A DNA stretch of 64,000 nt, taken from assembly GCF_900166595.1 (NCBI RefSeq), contig NZ_LT745763.1:62001-126000 (forward strand). The letters run 5' to 3'. Positions 7,858-15,854 of this stretch are shown here, piece by piece. This DNA comes from Virgibacillus dokdonensis (lineage in GTDB: Bacteria > Bacillota > Bacilli > Bacillales > Amphibacillaceae). A program made the position numbers and the translations under genes. The first letter of the stretch is position 1, and each line of letters starts with the position of its first letter. The notes below the pieces were generated by a model. It did not search any database. It saw nothing but the letters and a program-made list of their open reading frames with translations, and was not told the DNA's origin.

Positions 7858-9207
7858 CTACCAGCCGTATCTCTTTGCATCCCATCTATTTTCAATGATT
7901 TCTTGTTTCTTTATGACTAAGGTTTCATGGGCGACGTCTTTTTCTACATTAAGCCCAGGATATAAAGCGGAATTACTGCCAACTTTGACACCTGGAAAGA
8001 AAACGTTATTAATACCTGTGCGAGTATAATCTCCTATAAAAATCGCATTTGAATTCTCCGGCGTGTAAATCCGACCTGTCATGTTGTGCGGCTGTTTTGT
8101 ATCATTAAATCTTAAAATCCCAGCTACGCACGCTGCTGCAATGTCGACATATCGTCCGATGACACCAAACATCTCGCTATAATGAACAGCAGAAACGCCT
8201 TTCATAGAAACCCCTTTAAATTCTGCATTATGTCCAAATTTATTCTCTTTGCCGATGACAGTTGGTCCTTCCATTTTTGCGTGGTCCTTCACATAAGAAT
8301 GGTCGCCAATGAGTATGTTTCCATTTAAAATGGCTCCATTATCAATGACCACATGATCGCCTACGATGAGGTTCCCATTTACGACCACATTTTTCCCTAC
8401 ATAAGAGTGGTCGCCAATTTTTATAACACCATGAATAGAAGCTGTTTTATCTATTTTTGCACTTGGGCTAATATCATTTTCTGTCATTTGCTTAACCAGC
8501 AAATCCAAATGATACACATTAGCATTTAAAATGTCCCAAGAAAACCTCAGTTGAAAAACTTCATTCTCGGCAAGCTTACATTTTATTTGTGATCCATCAT
8601 CCAAATACTGATTCAATCCGTTTTCAATGAAAAACGAATCTGGAATCATGGAACCAGAAATTCTTTTTTCGAAGCCATCTGAACTATGAATGATATATTG
8701 TAATGCGGCTTTACTTAAACAATACACCCCTGCTACTTGATGTGTAACATAACGATCCCTAGGATGTCCTAAGAAATATTGAATGTCATCATTTTCTACG
8801 TTGGCGCAGATGGCTTCTGTGCTTTCTTTCTTCTCTGTTAATAATACGGAATCTTCGGCATGATGATGTAGTATTTTCTTGAGATCTTCGTTAACAAAGA
8901 CATAGTCTGATTTTACAATGACCGTTTTTTCATCTAAGCTTGGATAGATTCCAGCTAAGAAGCTTCGGAAATCGTTAAAATTACCATGCAGCTGAATACC
9001 CGAATATTTCCATAATAGATGGGTGACTTGCTTTGGTTGATGTCCTAAAAACACATGTATATCCTTGGGGTTTATGCCATTTTTTATAAAAAAATCAACC
9101 TGATGAATAATATTAGAAACATTTAAAACTTCTAAACAAGCGGGTTGCCATTTATCGTAAGGGAATAGTTTTTCCTCATAATCGCTACATAGCAGTATCA
9201 CTTTCAT
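7858..9207 (-). CDS. GlmU-like protein: degenerate nucleotidyltransferase plus left-handed beta-helix
   Basis: The 449-residue protein has an N-terminal region (about 1-235) with the layout of a nucleotide-sugar transferase but lacking the usual G-x-G-T-R-M loop; it begins MKVILLCSDYEEKLFP instead. From about 245 on it has hexapeptide repeats of a left-handed beta-helix (KIGDHSYVGKNVVVNGNL, VIGKENKFGHNAEFKG, KVGSNSALYPGLNV). That combination resembles GlmU and related sugar-phosphate nucleotidylyl/acyltransferases. The frame extends 12 codons upstream, but AAAGGAGAG lies before ATG 9207. It follows a SIS protein and GntR regulator on the same strand, which hints at amino-sugar metabolism. Activity is uncertain because of the missing loop. 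Confidence 0.72.
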   Translation of the reverse strand: MKVILLCSDYEEKLFPYDKWQPACLEVLNVSNIIHQVDFFIKNGINPKDIHVFLGHQPKQVTHLLWKYSGIQLHGNFNDFRSFLAGIYPSLDEKTVIVKSDYVFVNEDLKKILHHHAEDSVLLTEKKESTEAICANVENDDIQYFLGHPRDRYVTHQVAGVYCLSKAALQYIIHSSDGFEKRISGSMIPDSFFIENGLNQYLDDGSQIKCKLAENEVFQLRFSWDILNANVYHLDLLVKQMTENDISPSAKIDKTASIHGVIKIGDHSYVGKNVVVNGNLIVGDHVVIDNGAILNGNILIGDHSYVKDHAKMEGPTVIGKENKFGHNAEFKGVSMKGVSAVHYSEMFGVIGRYVDIAAACVAGILRFNDTKQPHNMTGRIYTPENSNAIFIGDYTRTGINNVFFPGVKVGSNSALYPGLNVEKDVAHETLVIKKQEIIENRWDAKRYGW

Positions 9208-9312
9208 ATGGAACTCTCCTTTGGAATTAGGCTTGATACCCAAAATGTGTGGTTCGCTTTCACTCTTGCATTATAGGAAAATATAAAATTAGATGCTTGT
9301 GTATAACAACAT

Positions 9313-9521
9313 AACGGAATAGCCACGTCCGGCTCCAGCGCCCAGCAACTAGGTAGGCGACTTCGCGAAGTCATCATAAGGTTCGTGACTAAGAGGAAGG
9401 ACGACTAAAAACGAGCTTCCCGCCCTACGTTGGCATACTCCTGTTTTAGTGGCATAATTCCTAAATCTTTCGTTGATGCTTTCCACTCGCTATGTTGTTA
9501 AACGGGCGCCGAGCCTTTGTT
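9313..9521 (+). repeat. Repeat family B, near full-length
   Basis: It runs from ACGGAATAGCCACGTCCGGC (left-end GGCTCCAGCGCCC) to GGGCGCCGAGCC and CTTTGTT. It is inserted between the GntR gene and the GlmU-like gene, opposite to their transcription. The internal part is more diverged than the 20 kb and 44 kb copies. Confidence 0.85.
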
Positions 9522-9526
9522 TTGTA

Positions 9527-10237
9527 CTAGCGATACACGGTATGCATGAGATGAAATGAATCTGTTTGGTACAATGCGAAGCCGAGATTAAAAGGCTTTC
9601 CATTTTTTAAATAGGCAATGTTTTTTATGTCAATAAGCGGTGAGCCAATCGGAACGTTTAAATGCTGCGCAGAGGCTTTATCAGCTAATAGAGCTGAAAT
9701 CCTTTGATCGACATATTCGTATTCGATTCCTTTTTCTTTTAAATGTTCATAAATGGATTGCTTACAAATGTCTTCGGTTAATTCTCCGACTAAGTGGTAA
9801 TCAAAATACTCTAACTCGTAAGACACTGCTACATTATTCGCATAGCGAATTCGTTCGACAAGCCACAACGGATCACCTACATGCATTTGCATATCTGTAG
9901 CTTGATCTTCCTCCGCAGCTACTTTAGCAAGCCGCAACAAGTTAGTTGAAGGAGTTAGCCCTCTGTTTTTTGCTTCAGAAGTAAAGCCTATTCCTGGCTT
10001 AAAACCTAAATATTTAGGTAGGGGGTTTACAAATGTTCCAACTCCTTTTTTCTTAGATAACACTTTTTCATTCACTAATTCTTCCAATGCTTTTCTTACC
10101 GTTATTCTAGAGACGTTAAGCTTTTCTGCTAATTCTAATTCTGATTCAATTAATTGATGCGGCTGATAAATTCTTTTTTCAATTTGCTCTAAAATATACT
10201 GTTTTACGATTTGGTATTTCGCTACATTCGATTTCAT
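9527..10237 (-). CDS. GntR-family regulator with UTRA domain
   Basis: The 236-residue protein has an N-terminal winged HTH (IVKQYILEQIEKRIYQP, then SELELAEKLNVSRITVRKAL, then GVGTFV) and a C-terminal UTRA ligand-binding domain (about 85-236, with LWLVERIRYANNVAVSYELE). It belongs to the HutC/NagR branch, whose ligands are often sugar phosphates. It lies 71 bases downstream of the SIS gene on the same strand, so it is likely in an autoregulated operon. The palindrome on the SIS promoter (11077-11092) is its probable operator. Confidence 0.9.
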   Translation of the reverse strand: MKSNVAKYQIVKQYILEQIEKRIYQPHQLIESELELAEKLNVSRITVRKALEELVNEKVLSKKKGVGTFVNPLPKYLGFKPGIGFTSEAKNRGLTPSTNLLRLAKVAAEEDQATDMQMHVGDPLWLVERIRYANNVAVSYELEYFDYHLVGELTEDICKQSIYEHLKEKGIEYEYVDQRISALLADKASAQHLNVPIGSPLIDIKNIAYLKNGKPFNLGFALYQTDSFHLMHTVYR

Positions 10238-10308
10238 ATCATTGCATTCCTTTTCAATAATCTAATAGCTTCATTGTATCATGCATAAGAAATGGATTAT
10301 AAAATGCA

Positions 10309-11049
10309 CTATTTCCAATATCCATAGTAGGTATCAAAGATTTTTTCATTGTATTTATCAGCGCCATCTACGTTTGAGCTTTTAAAAACAGGTACTTCTA
10401 AACCAGCTTCTTTTAACTTGTAAATAACGCCTATAATGATTGCTTGGGCAATCCCGATACTTGTAAAATCAGATGTTGGTCCTAACCCCGTATGAACACC
10501 TTCCATCATGTACGCTGCATCCCCTTTAGGAGCGTGATTATCGATGGTTACATCTGCAATGTCGTACATTTTTTTATTTGAAGCATGTCTGGAGGATACA
10601 TTGGTGGAATGATCCATGGATGTTAGAGCAACTACACTGGCGCCTAGTTTTTTTGCTTCTAAACACATTTCTACAGGAACATTATTTCTGCCAGAATTTG
10701 AAACGACCATTAACGTATCTTTGCCATCCACCTTGTATAAGTTCAACATACTTTTTGCATATCCATCCAGTCTTTCTAAATACGTACTTTTATTTGGCAT
10801 CTCATGTAACATAAGTTCTGGAGGCAACATACCTTTTACATATGCTAATCCACCAGCTCGAATATATATTTCTTCAGCTACCATATGGGAATGACCTGAA
10901 CCAAATACATAAAATCGAGCACCTTGTTTACAGCTTTGGAAGATCAGGTCGGCTGCTTTTTCTATAGCGTCAACCTCATTTTCTTCTACAGATTTCCAAG
11001 TGTCTGTTAAATAATTTAGATAGCGAACAATTTCTTCTTTTGTCTGCAT
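10309..11049 (-). CDS. SIS-domain sugar-phosphate-binding protein (UPF0309-like)
   Basis: The 246-residue protein has a SIS fold: FYVFGSGHSHMVAEEIYIRA near residue 45, VVSNSGRNNVPVEM near 115, and GLGPTSDFTSIGIAQA near 190. SIS domains bind or isomerise phosphosugars. The sequence resembles the UPF0309 group found beside sugar-uptake and N-acetylglucosamine genes; the exact substrate is unknown. The ATG has an AAAGGAGGAA ribosome site. It is first of an operon with the GntR gene, and its promoter carries a palindromic operator. Confidence 0.82.
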   Translation of the reverse strand: MQTKEEIVRYLNYLTDTWKSVEENEVDAIEKAADLIFQSCKQGARFYVFGSGHSHMVAEEIYIRAGGLAYVKGMLPPELMLHEMPNKSTYLERLDGYAKSMLNLYKVDGKDTLMVVSNSGRNNVPVEMCLEAKKLGASVVALTSMDHSTNVSSRHASNKKMYDIADVTIDNHAPKGDAAYMMEGVHTGLGPTSDFTSIGIAQAIIIGVIYKLKEAGLEVPVFKSSNVDGADKYNEKIFDTYYGYWK

Positions 11050-11076
11050 GCCTATTCCTCCTTTGATGTTATGTGT

Positions 11077-11108
11077 ACATGTTATAACATGTGTTTAATA
11101 CATGTCAA
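11077..11108 (-). promoter_or_regulatory. SigA-type promoter with perfect 16-bp palindromic operator
   Basis: On the minus strand TTGACA (11108-11103) and TATAAC (11086-11081) are 16 bases apart. The -10 box lies inside the perfect palindrome ACATGTTATAACATGT (11077-11092), whose core GT-TATA-AC fits GntR/HutC operators. Binding would block polymerase at the SIS-GntR operon. The rest of 11109-11274 shows nothing else. Confidence 0.75.
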
Positions 11109-11274
11109 GTTAATTGGTGATTTTCTTAACATAACCGTGTATAGCTTTAAGAAAGCAAGTATTGTGTTTATTCCGCACATTATGTACTGTATGGATTGCC
11201 ATTGATTGTATGATTTGACATGAGGCTTATTCAAAGCTACAACCAGTTATAGCAGCGAAGAAACAAAACTAATT

Positions 11275-11320
11275 TAAAAAAAGAGCTTCGAATCCTTTGT
11301 CTAAGAGGATTTAAAGCTCT
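11275..11320 (-). terminator. Intrinsic terminator of the spo0M-like gene
   Basis: Read on the minus strand, AGAGCTTTAAATCCT pairs with AGGATTCGAAGCTCT (two mismatches) and is followed by seven T. It is about 65 bases past the spo0M stop. Confidence 0.8.
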
Positions 11321-11384
11321 CTAATACCTTTATTTAAGTTGTCCATTGTTTATTTCGATATAAGTTGTTGTAGCACTAGCATTA

Positions 11385-12155
11385 CTAGAGATTTTTCTCA
11401 ATAAGAGCCTCTAGTTTCTCTGGCAAATCATCCACATCATCAAATCCATAGCGTAGTACAACGTTGCTTTCATCTAAATCAAAATTTTCTGCGAGCGGAT
11501 GATCATCGTTTCTCATTTTTCGATCAACTTCGATAACGGCTACAACCTCTGATTCGTAGACAAAAAATAAAGCTTCTAATTCATCAAGTTTCCGTTTATA
11601 TTTCCCTTCCTCTGGCTTAAATTCAAATTCTTGAACTATCGGAAACTCCTTTCTTAATCCAAAGGAGATGGGGGTGAACTCACATTCTACTTCTTTTAAT
11701 TCCAATCCGAAGCTGTCTGCGGCATCAAGGAAAGCGTCAACTAATGGGTGTGGATCAACGTGGATGTGGTCTTTATCTCTTGGATCAAGCGCTTTTTTAA
11801 TATCCATGCCTGTTTCCAACCAAACCCTTGTTTTTCCTAAAGTTGCTGGTGTACGTACAGGTAGTTGGAAGCTAAAAGGGATCGACTTCTTTTCGCCTTC
11901 TTGAATAACAAATTCGTCTGTAAGCTTAAAGCGTCCCAGTACATGCCGCACATTATCATCTTCATTATCCCCTATTTCTGACGTATAATTTGTTGCAACG
12001 GTTACATAAACTTGGTCAATTCGCTGTTCCGAATTGCCTCCTTCTATGTCTAAGACACCTTCCACCGTTTCCCCAGGTTTAAAGTCCTCAGTGTCTATTT
12101 TAGCATCAACTTGTGCAGAACCAATACCAATAGAATGAAACAATTTTTTAAACAT
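11385..12155 (-). CDS. spo0M: Spo0M-family sporulation-control protein
   Basis: The 256-residue protein begins MFKKLFHSIGIGSAQVDAKI and has the arrestin-like beta-sandwich of the Spo0M family (GETVEGVLDIEGGNSEQRID near 32-51; SIPFSFQLPVRTPATLGKTR near 100). The length matches B. subtilis Spo0M (about 258). Spo0M affects sporulation and cell-shape control in the cytosol. A longer frame (to 12251) exists, but GAGAGGAGT precedes ATG 12155. The gene is monocistronic, with its own terminator. Confidence 0.9.
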   Translation of the reverse strand: MFKKLFHSIGIGSAQVDAKIDTEDFKPGETVEGVLDIEGGNSEQRIDQVYVTVATNYTSEIGDNEDDNVRHVLGRFKLTDEFVIQEGEKKSIPFSFQLPVRTPATLGKTRVWLETGMDIKKALDPRDKDHIHVDPHPLVDAFLDAADSFGLELKEVECEFTPISFGLRKEFPIVQEFEFKPEEGKYKRKLDELEALFFVYESEVVAVIEVDRKMRNDDHPLAENFDLDESNVVLRYGFDDVDDLPEKLEALIEKNL

Positions 12156-12180
12156 ATGTATACTCCTCTCTGTTCTTTTG

Positions 12181-12236
12181 TAGAATAAGAAATGTGGCTT
12201 GTCGCTATCAATACTTGGCGACAAGCCGATTTTATT
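12181..12236 (+). repeat. Repeat family A-like hairpin upstream of spo0M
   Basis: AGAATAAGAAATGTGGCTTG and ACTTGGCGACAAGCCGATTT match the family A 3' part. The arms GGCTTGTCG and CGACAAGCC form a strong hairpin. It is more diverged than most copies. Confidence 0.55.
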
Positions 12237-12420
12237 GAATATTAAAAACACTGGATTTTTTATCCTTTCCTACAGTATAAATGAAAAATCGATATATTTA
12301 TAGGAAAGTTTACAAATTTTCGTTTTAAGTTTTGTTTGATTTGGTAGAATATTGACAAATCAATTTTTAGTTGGTAATATTTGGTTGTATGAAATTTGCT
12401 CGATATAAGGGAGTGCAAAT

Positions 12421-13701
12421 ATGAATAAGTATAAAAAAGGCGCTTTTCAAGGTATCATTGTTTTAAACGAAAAATACTTTCCCTCTACTTGGAATTTTAC
12501 TGCAAAAGTAGGGGCTACCTCGTTTACAATGAATGTGATGGATTGCTTATACAAAAATAATAGGTATGCTGGATTGATTTTATATAAAAGAGATGAGTCT
12601 TTAACCTACCCTGTACTTGAGGAAAAATACATTAAAAATCACATTGTAATTACAATGAAGTTTAATTTTAATATAGAAACGTTTTTAATAAAAAATGTTT
12701 TAGAAGCGGCAATTTCTAGAATAATGTTGATGTCATCACCATTTTCCCTTCCTATCGTATACTACCAAACGGATACACTATTAAAATATCATCCTCAACA
12801 TGTACCATGCTGCGTCACACATCACGGGCCTTTTGTAGAAGATTTTATCAATCATTATTCAGCCTCAGAATCATATATAGCGTTTGAGTCCAAAGAAAAG
12901 GCTTGTCATCTAACTAGGCAACAAAAAGAAGGCTTGTTAGCTCTTAACAGAAAAGAAAATGTATTTGTTTTGCAGCATTCAGAACTTCAAAAAAACTTTA
13001 TTATGAAAAAAGGGATTGACGAGAAAAACATCTTTAAGATAGTTCCCCCTATTGCTTTACCAAACGTTAAAGAGATAACTTTAATGGATAAAATCTTTAA
13101 ATTTATTTCAGTCAAGAAAAATGAAATGCTAATCATATCGACTGTTGCAAGAATTGATTACTTTAAGAATTTGGAGTTTTTAATTACGTCTTTGGTAAAA
13201 TCTCTAGATAGTGGTATACCTATTAAGGTTTTGATAGCTGGTGATCCAAAAGATAAAGGAGAGAGAAGAGTAGCATTAATAAATTTAATACCTGAACACT
13301 TGAAACAACATTTTCTTATCATTCAAACTTTGCCACAAAATGAATTGTACAGTTTGTTTAAATTAGTCCGTAATAAAGCAACTTTTTTGTGTACTTCTAG
13401 ATATGAAACACTAGGAATAACGCCATTAGAAGCTGCTATGATGGGTGTTTATACAATTACTCCTAATTCTAGCTTAGTAGAGGCCTCGATGTATTTTTCT
13501 GATGAGGATAAATTTGATTACAGACCAAATCAATTAGAAAGTATTTTAAGAAGAATCTATAAGGAAAAACGATATGTCCGTAATTTACAAGCAGATCATC
13601 TGAAAAAAATATTTTCAGATGAAAATTTTGTGGAATCACTGCTAAGTTCATTCCAATTAATTGAACAAAGATTTACTATGAAGCAAGAACTGATCAATTA
13701 A
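12421..13701 (+). CDS. Orphan GT4-type glycosyltransferase
   Basis: The 426-residue protein has the GT-B layout. An N-terminal half contains VTHHGPFVEDF near residue 138; a C-terminal Rossmann domain starts about 230 with STVARIDYFKNLEFLI and VLIAGDPKD. The EX7E motif of GT4 retaining transferases is visible in RYETLGITPLEAAMMGV. Such enzymes move sugars from nucleotide donors to glycans or lipids; the acceptor is unknown. The gene stands alone and seems more AT-rich than its neighbours, which may indicate transfer, but this was judged by eye. Start ATG at 12421 follows AAGGGAGTG. Confidence 0.78.
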   Translation: MNKYKKGAFQGIIVLNEKYFPSTWNFTAKVGATSFTMNVMDCLYKNNRYAGLILYKRDESLTYPVLEEKYIKNHIVITMKFNFNIETFLIKNVLEAAISRIMLMSSPFSLPIVYYQTDTLLKYHPQHVPCCVTHHGPFVEDFINHYSASESYIAFESKEKACHLTRQQKEGLLALNRKENVFVLQHSELQKNFIMKKGIDEKNIFKIVPPIALPNVKEITLMDKIFKFISVKKNEMLIISTVARIDYFKNLEFLITSLVKSLDSGIPIKVLIAGDPKDKGERRVALINLIPEHLKQHFLIIQTLPQNELYSLFKLVRNKATFLCTSRYETLGITPLEAAMMGVYTITPNSSLVEASMYFSDEDKFDYRPNQLESILRRIYKEKRYVRNLQADHLKKIFSDENFVESLLSSFQLIEQRFTMKQELIN

Positions 13702-13784
13702 TAAACAAAGTATAAAATTTTGATGAAAAATTTAAATAGATCAGAACTCAAAATCCTAGAAGGTTCCCTAAAAGCAAAGTTATG

Positions 13785-14606
13785 TTATTGGAATTTTTTC
13801 AACCGCTCGATGTGTAATGCAATGTAGCCAAGTTCTTCCTCGGGTAATTCAATTCCATGGTTTGTGGCTACTTTTTTTGCTACGTTCATCGCACTACGAT
13901 AAGAGCGTTTGAATTTCTTTTTAATCATCTCGAGCATCTCTTCATCTAATGAGTGGGCTTCATAATGATGGACTCGATTTAAGGCAAAACGTAAATGCGT
14001 CATTAACCGTTCAAATGCGAGGCTGTTTTCGTTAAAGGTAATATTTAAGTTGTGTTGAATGCTATCAATCATATCTTTGACAATTGCCGTTTGTTTTACT
14101 GTTTCATGTAAATCACCTCCTTTAATCTTCATTGTGTGGACATGGAGTGCTATAAATGCGGCTTCATCCATTGGTAGCTCAATCTGCAACTTCTCTTTTA
14201 CATGTTCAATGGCCCAAATTCCAATATTAAATTCTTCACGATACATCATCTTTATTTCTTGCAATAGTTTATTTTGTAAGTATATTCCCTCTCTCGTACG
14301 TTCAATGGCAAAAGAAAGATGATCTGTTAAAGCTAACACAATATGCTCATTTAGACTTGTTCCTAATTGCTGTTCAGCATAAGCGATAATTTCTTCAGAG
14401 ATAAGTAGATGTTCTTCCGGTATACGCATAATTAATTCTTGTAATTTTTCATTTTCTTTAACAACAAACAGTTTTTCAATCTTGGATGGATTAACAATAT
14501 CTTTCTTTTGTTTATTAAAAGCGACCCCAGCGCCAATTGCTATTTTTTCTTGATTGCCATCTGTTACTATTACAGCATTATTATTAAGTATCTTTGTGAT
14601 TCTCAC
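13785..14606 (-). CDS. BglG/LicT-family transcription antiterminator
   Basis: The 273-residue protein has a CAT RNA-binding domain (about 1-55: MRITKILNNNAVIV, IAIGAGVAFNKQKKD) and two PTS regulation domains, PRD1 (about 65-170, with LTDHLSFAIER and FIALHVHT) and PRD2 (about 172-273, with THLRFALNR and YIALHIERL). The PRD histidines phosphorylated by the PTS are visible. The start is GTG behind AAAGGAGATG. Downstream of the PTS EIIA on the same strand, it probably antiterminates the RAT/terminator in that leader (15636-15710). It is LicT-like in length. Confidence 0.92.
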   Translation of the reverse strand: MRITKILNNNAVIVTDGNQEKIAIGAGVAFNKQKKDIVNPSKIEKLFVVKENEKLQELIMRIPEEHLLISEEIIAYAEQQLGTSLNEHIVLALTDHLSFAIERTREGIYLQNKLLQEIKMMYREEFNIGIWAIEHVKEKLQIELPMDEAAFIALHVHTMKIKGGDLHETVKQTAIVKDMIDSIQHNLNITFNENSLAFERLMTHLRFALNRVHHYEAHSLDEEMLEMIKKKFKRSYRSAMNVAKKVATNHGIELPEEELGYIALHIERLKKFQ

Positions 14607-14650
14607 CGGAAGACATCTCCTTTAAAAGACAGGTCGTTTTTCTAATATGA

Positions 14651-14909
14651 TAAGAAAGTATAAAGTTTGTTGCTTTGGGATACCGATTTAACGGAATACC
14701 ACGTCCGGCTCCAACGCTTAGCAACTAGGCGGCTTCACGAAATCGCCCTATGATACGTCACCGTCGGTTCGTGCTAAAGAGGGAAGCCGACTAAAAAACG
14801 GGCTTGCCTTAGGGCGTCGGCATACTCCTGATTTAGTGACAGGCTTCCTTAAACTTTAGTTGATTCGCTCCAGTCGCTACGTTGCTAAACGGACGCTTGC
14901 GCCTTTGTT
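14651..14909 (+). repeat. Repeat family B with AT-rich head
   Basis: The head TAAGAAAGTATAAAGTTTGT leads into CCACGTCCGGCTCCAACGCT; the copy ends GGACGCTTGCGCC and TTTGTT. It lies between EIIA and its antiterminator, opposite to their transcription. Left and right termini have changed together relative to other copies (GCGCCC to ACGCTT; GGGCGC to GGACGC). Confidence 0.85.
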
Positions 14910-14979
14910 ATATGATTTATGCAACCTAGGACATAGAGAGCGAAGCTAGGCTGTAGTTACAGTACTCTTGTTTTGTATG

Positions 14980-15468
14980 TTAGGAAGTAACCGTTATTAG
15001 AGCGGTTTCTTGTGCTATACTTTTCGTTTCATCTGTATAGCTAAGCTGTTTACTTCCATCCGTATTATTTGTAATGATAATAGGTGTCACTGTGCTGGAT
15101 GCATGTTCTTTAATATAAGCTAAATCAATATCCATTAGCAGATCGCCTAGTTTTACTGTATCACCTGCTTGAACTTTAACATCAAATCCTTTTCCTTTCA
15201 GTGCTACAGTTTCTAAACCGACATGGATCAAAATTTCAGTACCATCGTCGCCAACAAGGCCAATGGCGTGCTTTGTATCTGGAATTTGTACCACTTTTCC
15301 ATTTATTGGAGAGACAAGTTTGCCATCGTTTGGCATGATAGCGATACCTTCCCCCATCATTTTTTGACTAAAGACAGGATCGGGAACTTCTTCGAGTGGA
15401 AGAATATCACCATTTAATGGGGCATAAATAATTTGTTCTTTAGATTTTTTAAACAGTTTTTTAAACAT
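14980..15468 (-). CDS. PTS glucose-type EIIA component
   Basis: The 162-residue single-domain protein has the Crr/EIIA-Glc fold: VPDPVFSQKMMGEGIAIMP near 28-46, and KHAIGLVGDDGTEILIHVGL with active-site H82 and supporting H67. It transfers phosphate from HPr to a sugar-specific EIIB that is not encoded nearby, as with free-standing YpqE-type EIIA. An AAGGAGTT ribosome site precedes the ATG. The roughly 260-nt leader has a promoter, a RAT and a terminator, so expression probably depends on the adjacent antiterminator. Confidence 0.92.
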   Translation of the reverse strand: MFKKLFKKSKEQIIYAPLNGDILPLEEVPDPVFSQKMMGEGIAIMPNDGKLVSPINGKVVQIPDTKHAIGLVGDDGTEILIHVGLETVALKGKGFDVKVQAGDTVKLGDLLMDIDLAYIKEHASSTVTPIIITNNTDGSKQLSYTDETKSIAQETALITVTS

Positions 15469-15635
15469 AAGCTTAACTCCTTCTTCTATAAGTTGTTATG
15501 GTGGAATGTTGCATCTATGGTAAAAAGTATAAAACGTTTCGCAAAAAATTGGAAACAGGATTCATGTATTATGTTAACCGGATCACAAAGCAAGTCATTT
15601 TCGAATGCACGATACGTTATATTATTCGTAAAAAA

Positions 15636-15691
15636 GACATGGCAGTATCAAGAGTCCTGAATGGTAGGTTACTCTATCATACCACCATGCC
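15636..15691 (-). terminator. Leader (attenuator) terminator of the EIIA gene
   Basis: On the minus strand GGCATGGTGGTAT pairs with ATACTGCCATGTC (13 bp including G-U pairs), then six T at 15635-15630. Its left arm shares CATGCC-complementary bases with the RAT, so the two structures exclude each other, as in LicT/GlcT systems. Confidence 0.8.
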
Positions 15692-15710
15692 TAATCCTGT
15701 TAGTAACATG
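15686..15710 (-). promoter_or_regulatory. Ribonucleic antiterminator (RAT) element
   Basis: Read on the minus strand: CATG-TTA-CTAA-CAGGA-TTAG-G-CATG. Outer and inner helices are separated by an asymmetric internal loop, the architecture of BglG-family targets. It overlaps the leader terminator by six bases. Confidence 0.75.
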
Positions 15711-15737
15711 TGATCCGAATGTTTATTTGATAACGCA

Positions 15738-15766
15738 ATCATATCATTAAACGCGATAAATATCAA
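15738..15766 (-). promoter_or_regulatory. SigA promoter of the EIIA leader
   Basis: On the minus strand TTGATA (15766-15761) and TATGAT (15743-15738) are separated by 17 bases, about 28 bases before the RAT. Confidence 0.75.
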
Positions 15767-15794
15767 CTTTCTTTAGATGTACTTTCAACTTCTT

Positions 15795-15843
15795 ATAAAA
15801 ACCTTACATTCGAAAGAACAATTCTTCCTACGAATGTAAGGTT
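15795..15843 (-). terminator. Intrinsic terminator of first ABC operon
   Basis: AACCTTACATTCG and CGAATGTAAGGTT form a perfect 13-bp stem followed on the minus strand by TTTTTAT, 12 bases past the permease stop. Confidence 0.88.
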
Positions 15844-15854
15844 ATTGTGAGCTA

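Noticed and set aside
7667..7885. 72-aa minus-strand frame
   Set aside because: It crosses the terminator of the GlmU-like gene and overlaps that gene's end; no ribosome site.
12421..13701. Glycosyltransferase as part of a genomic island or capsule cluster
   Set aside because: It is a single gene flanked by ordinary chromosomal genes; no integrase, tRNA or attachment repeat was seen.
15433..15713. Two overlapping plus-strand frames over the EIIA leader
   Set aside because: They are antisense to the promoter, RAT and terminator, which explain the region better.
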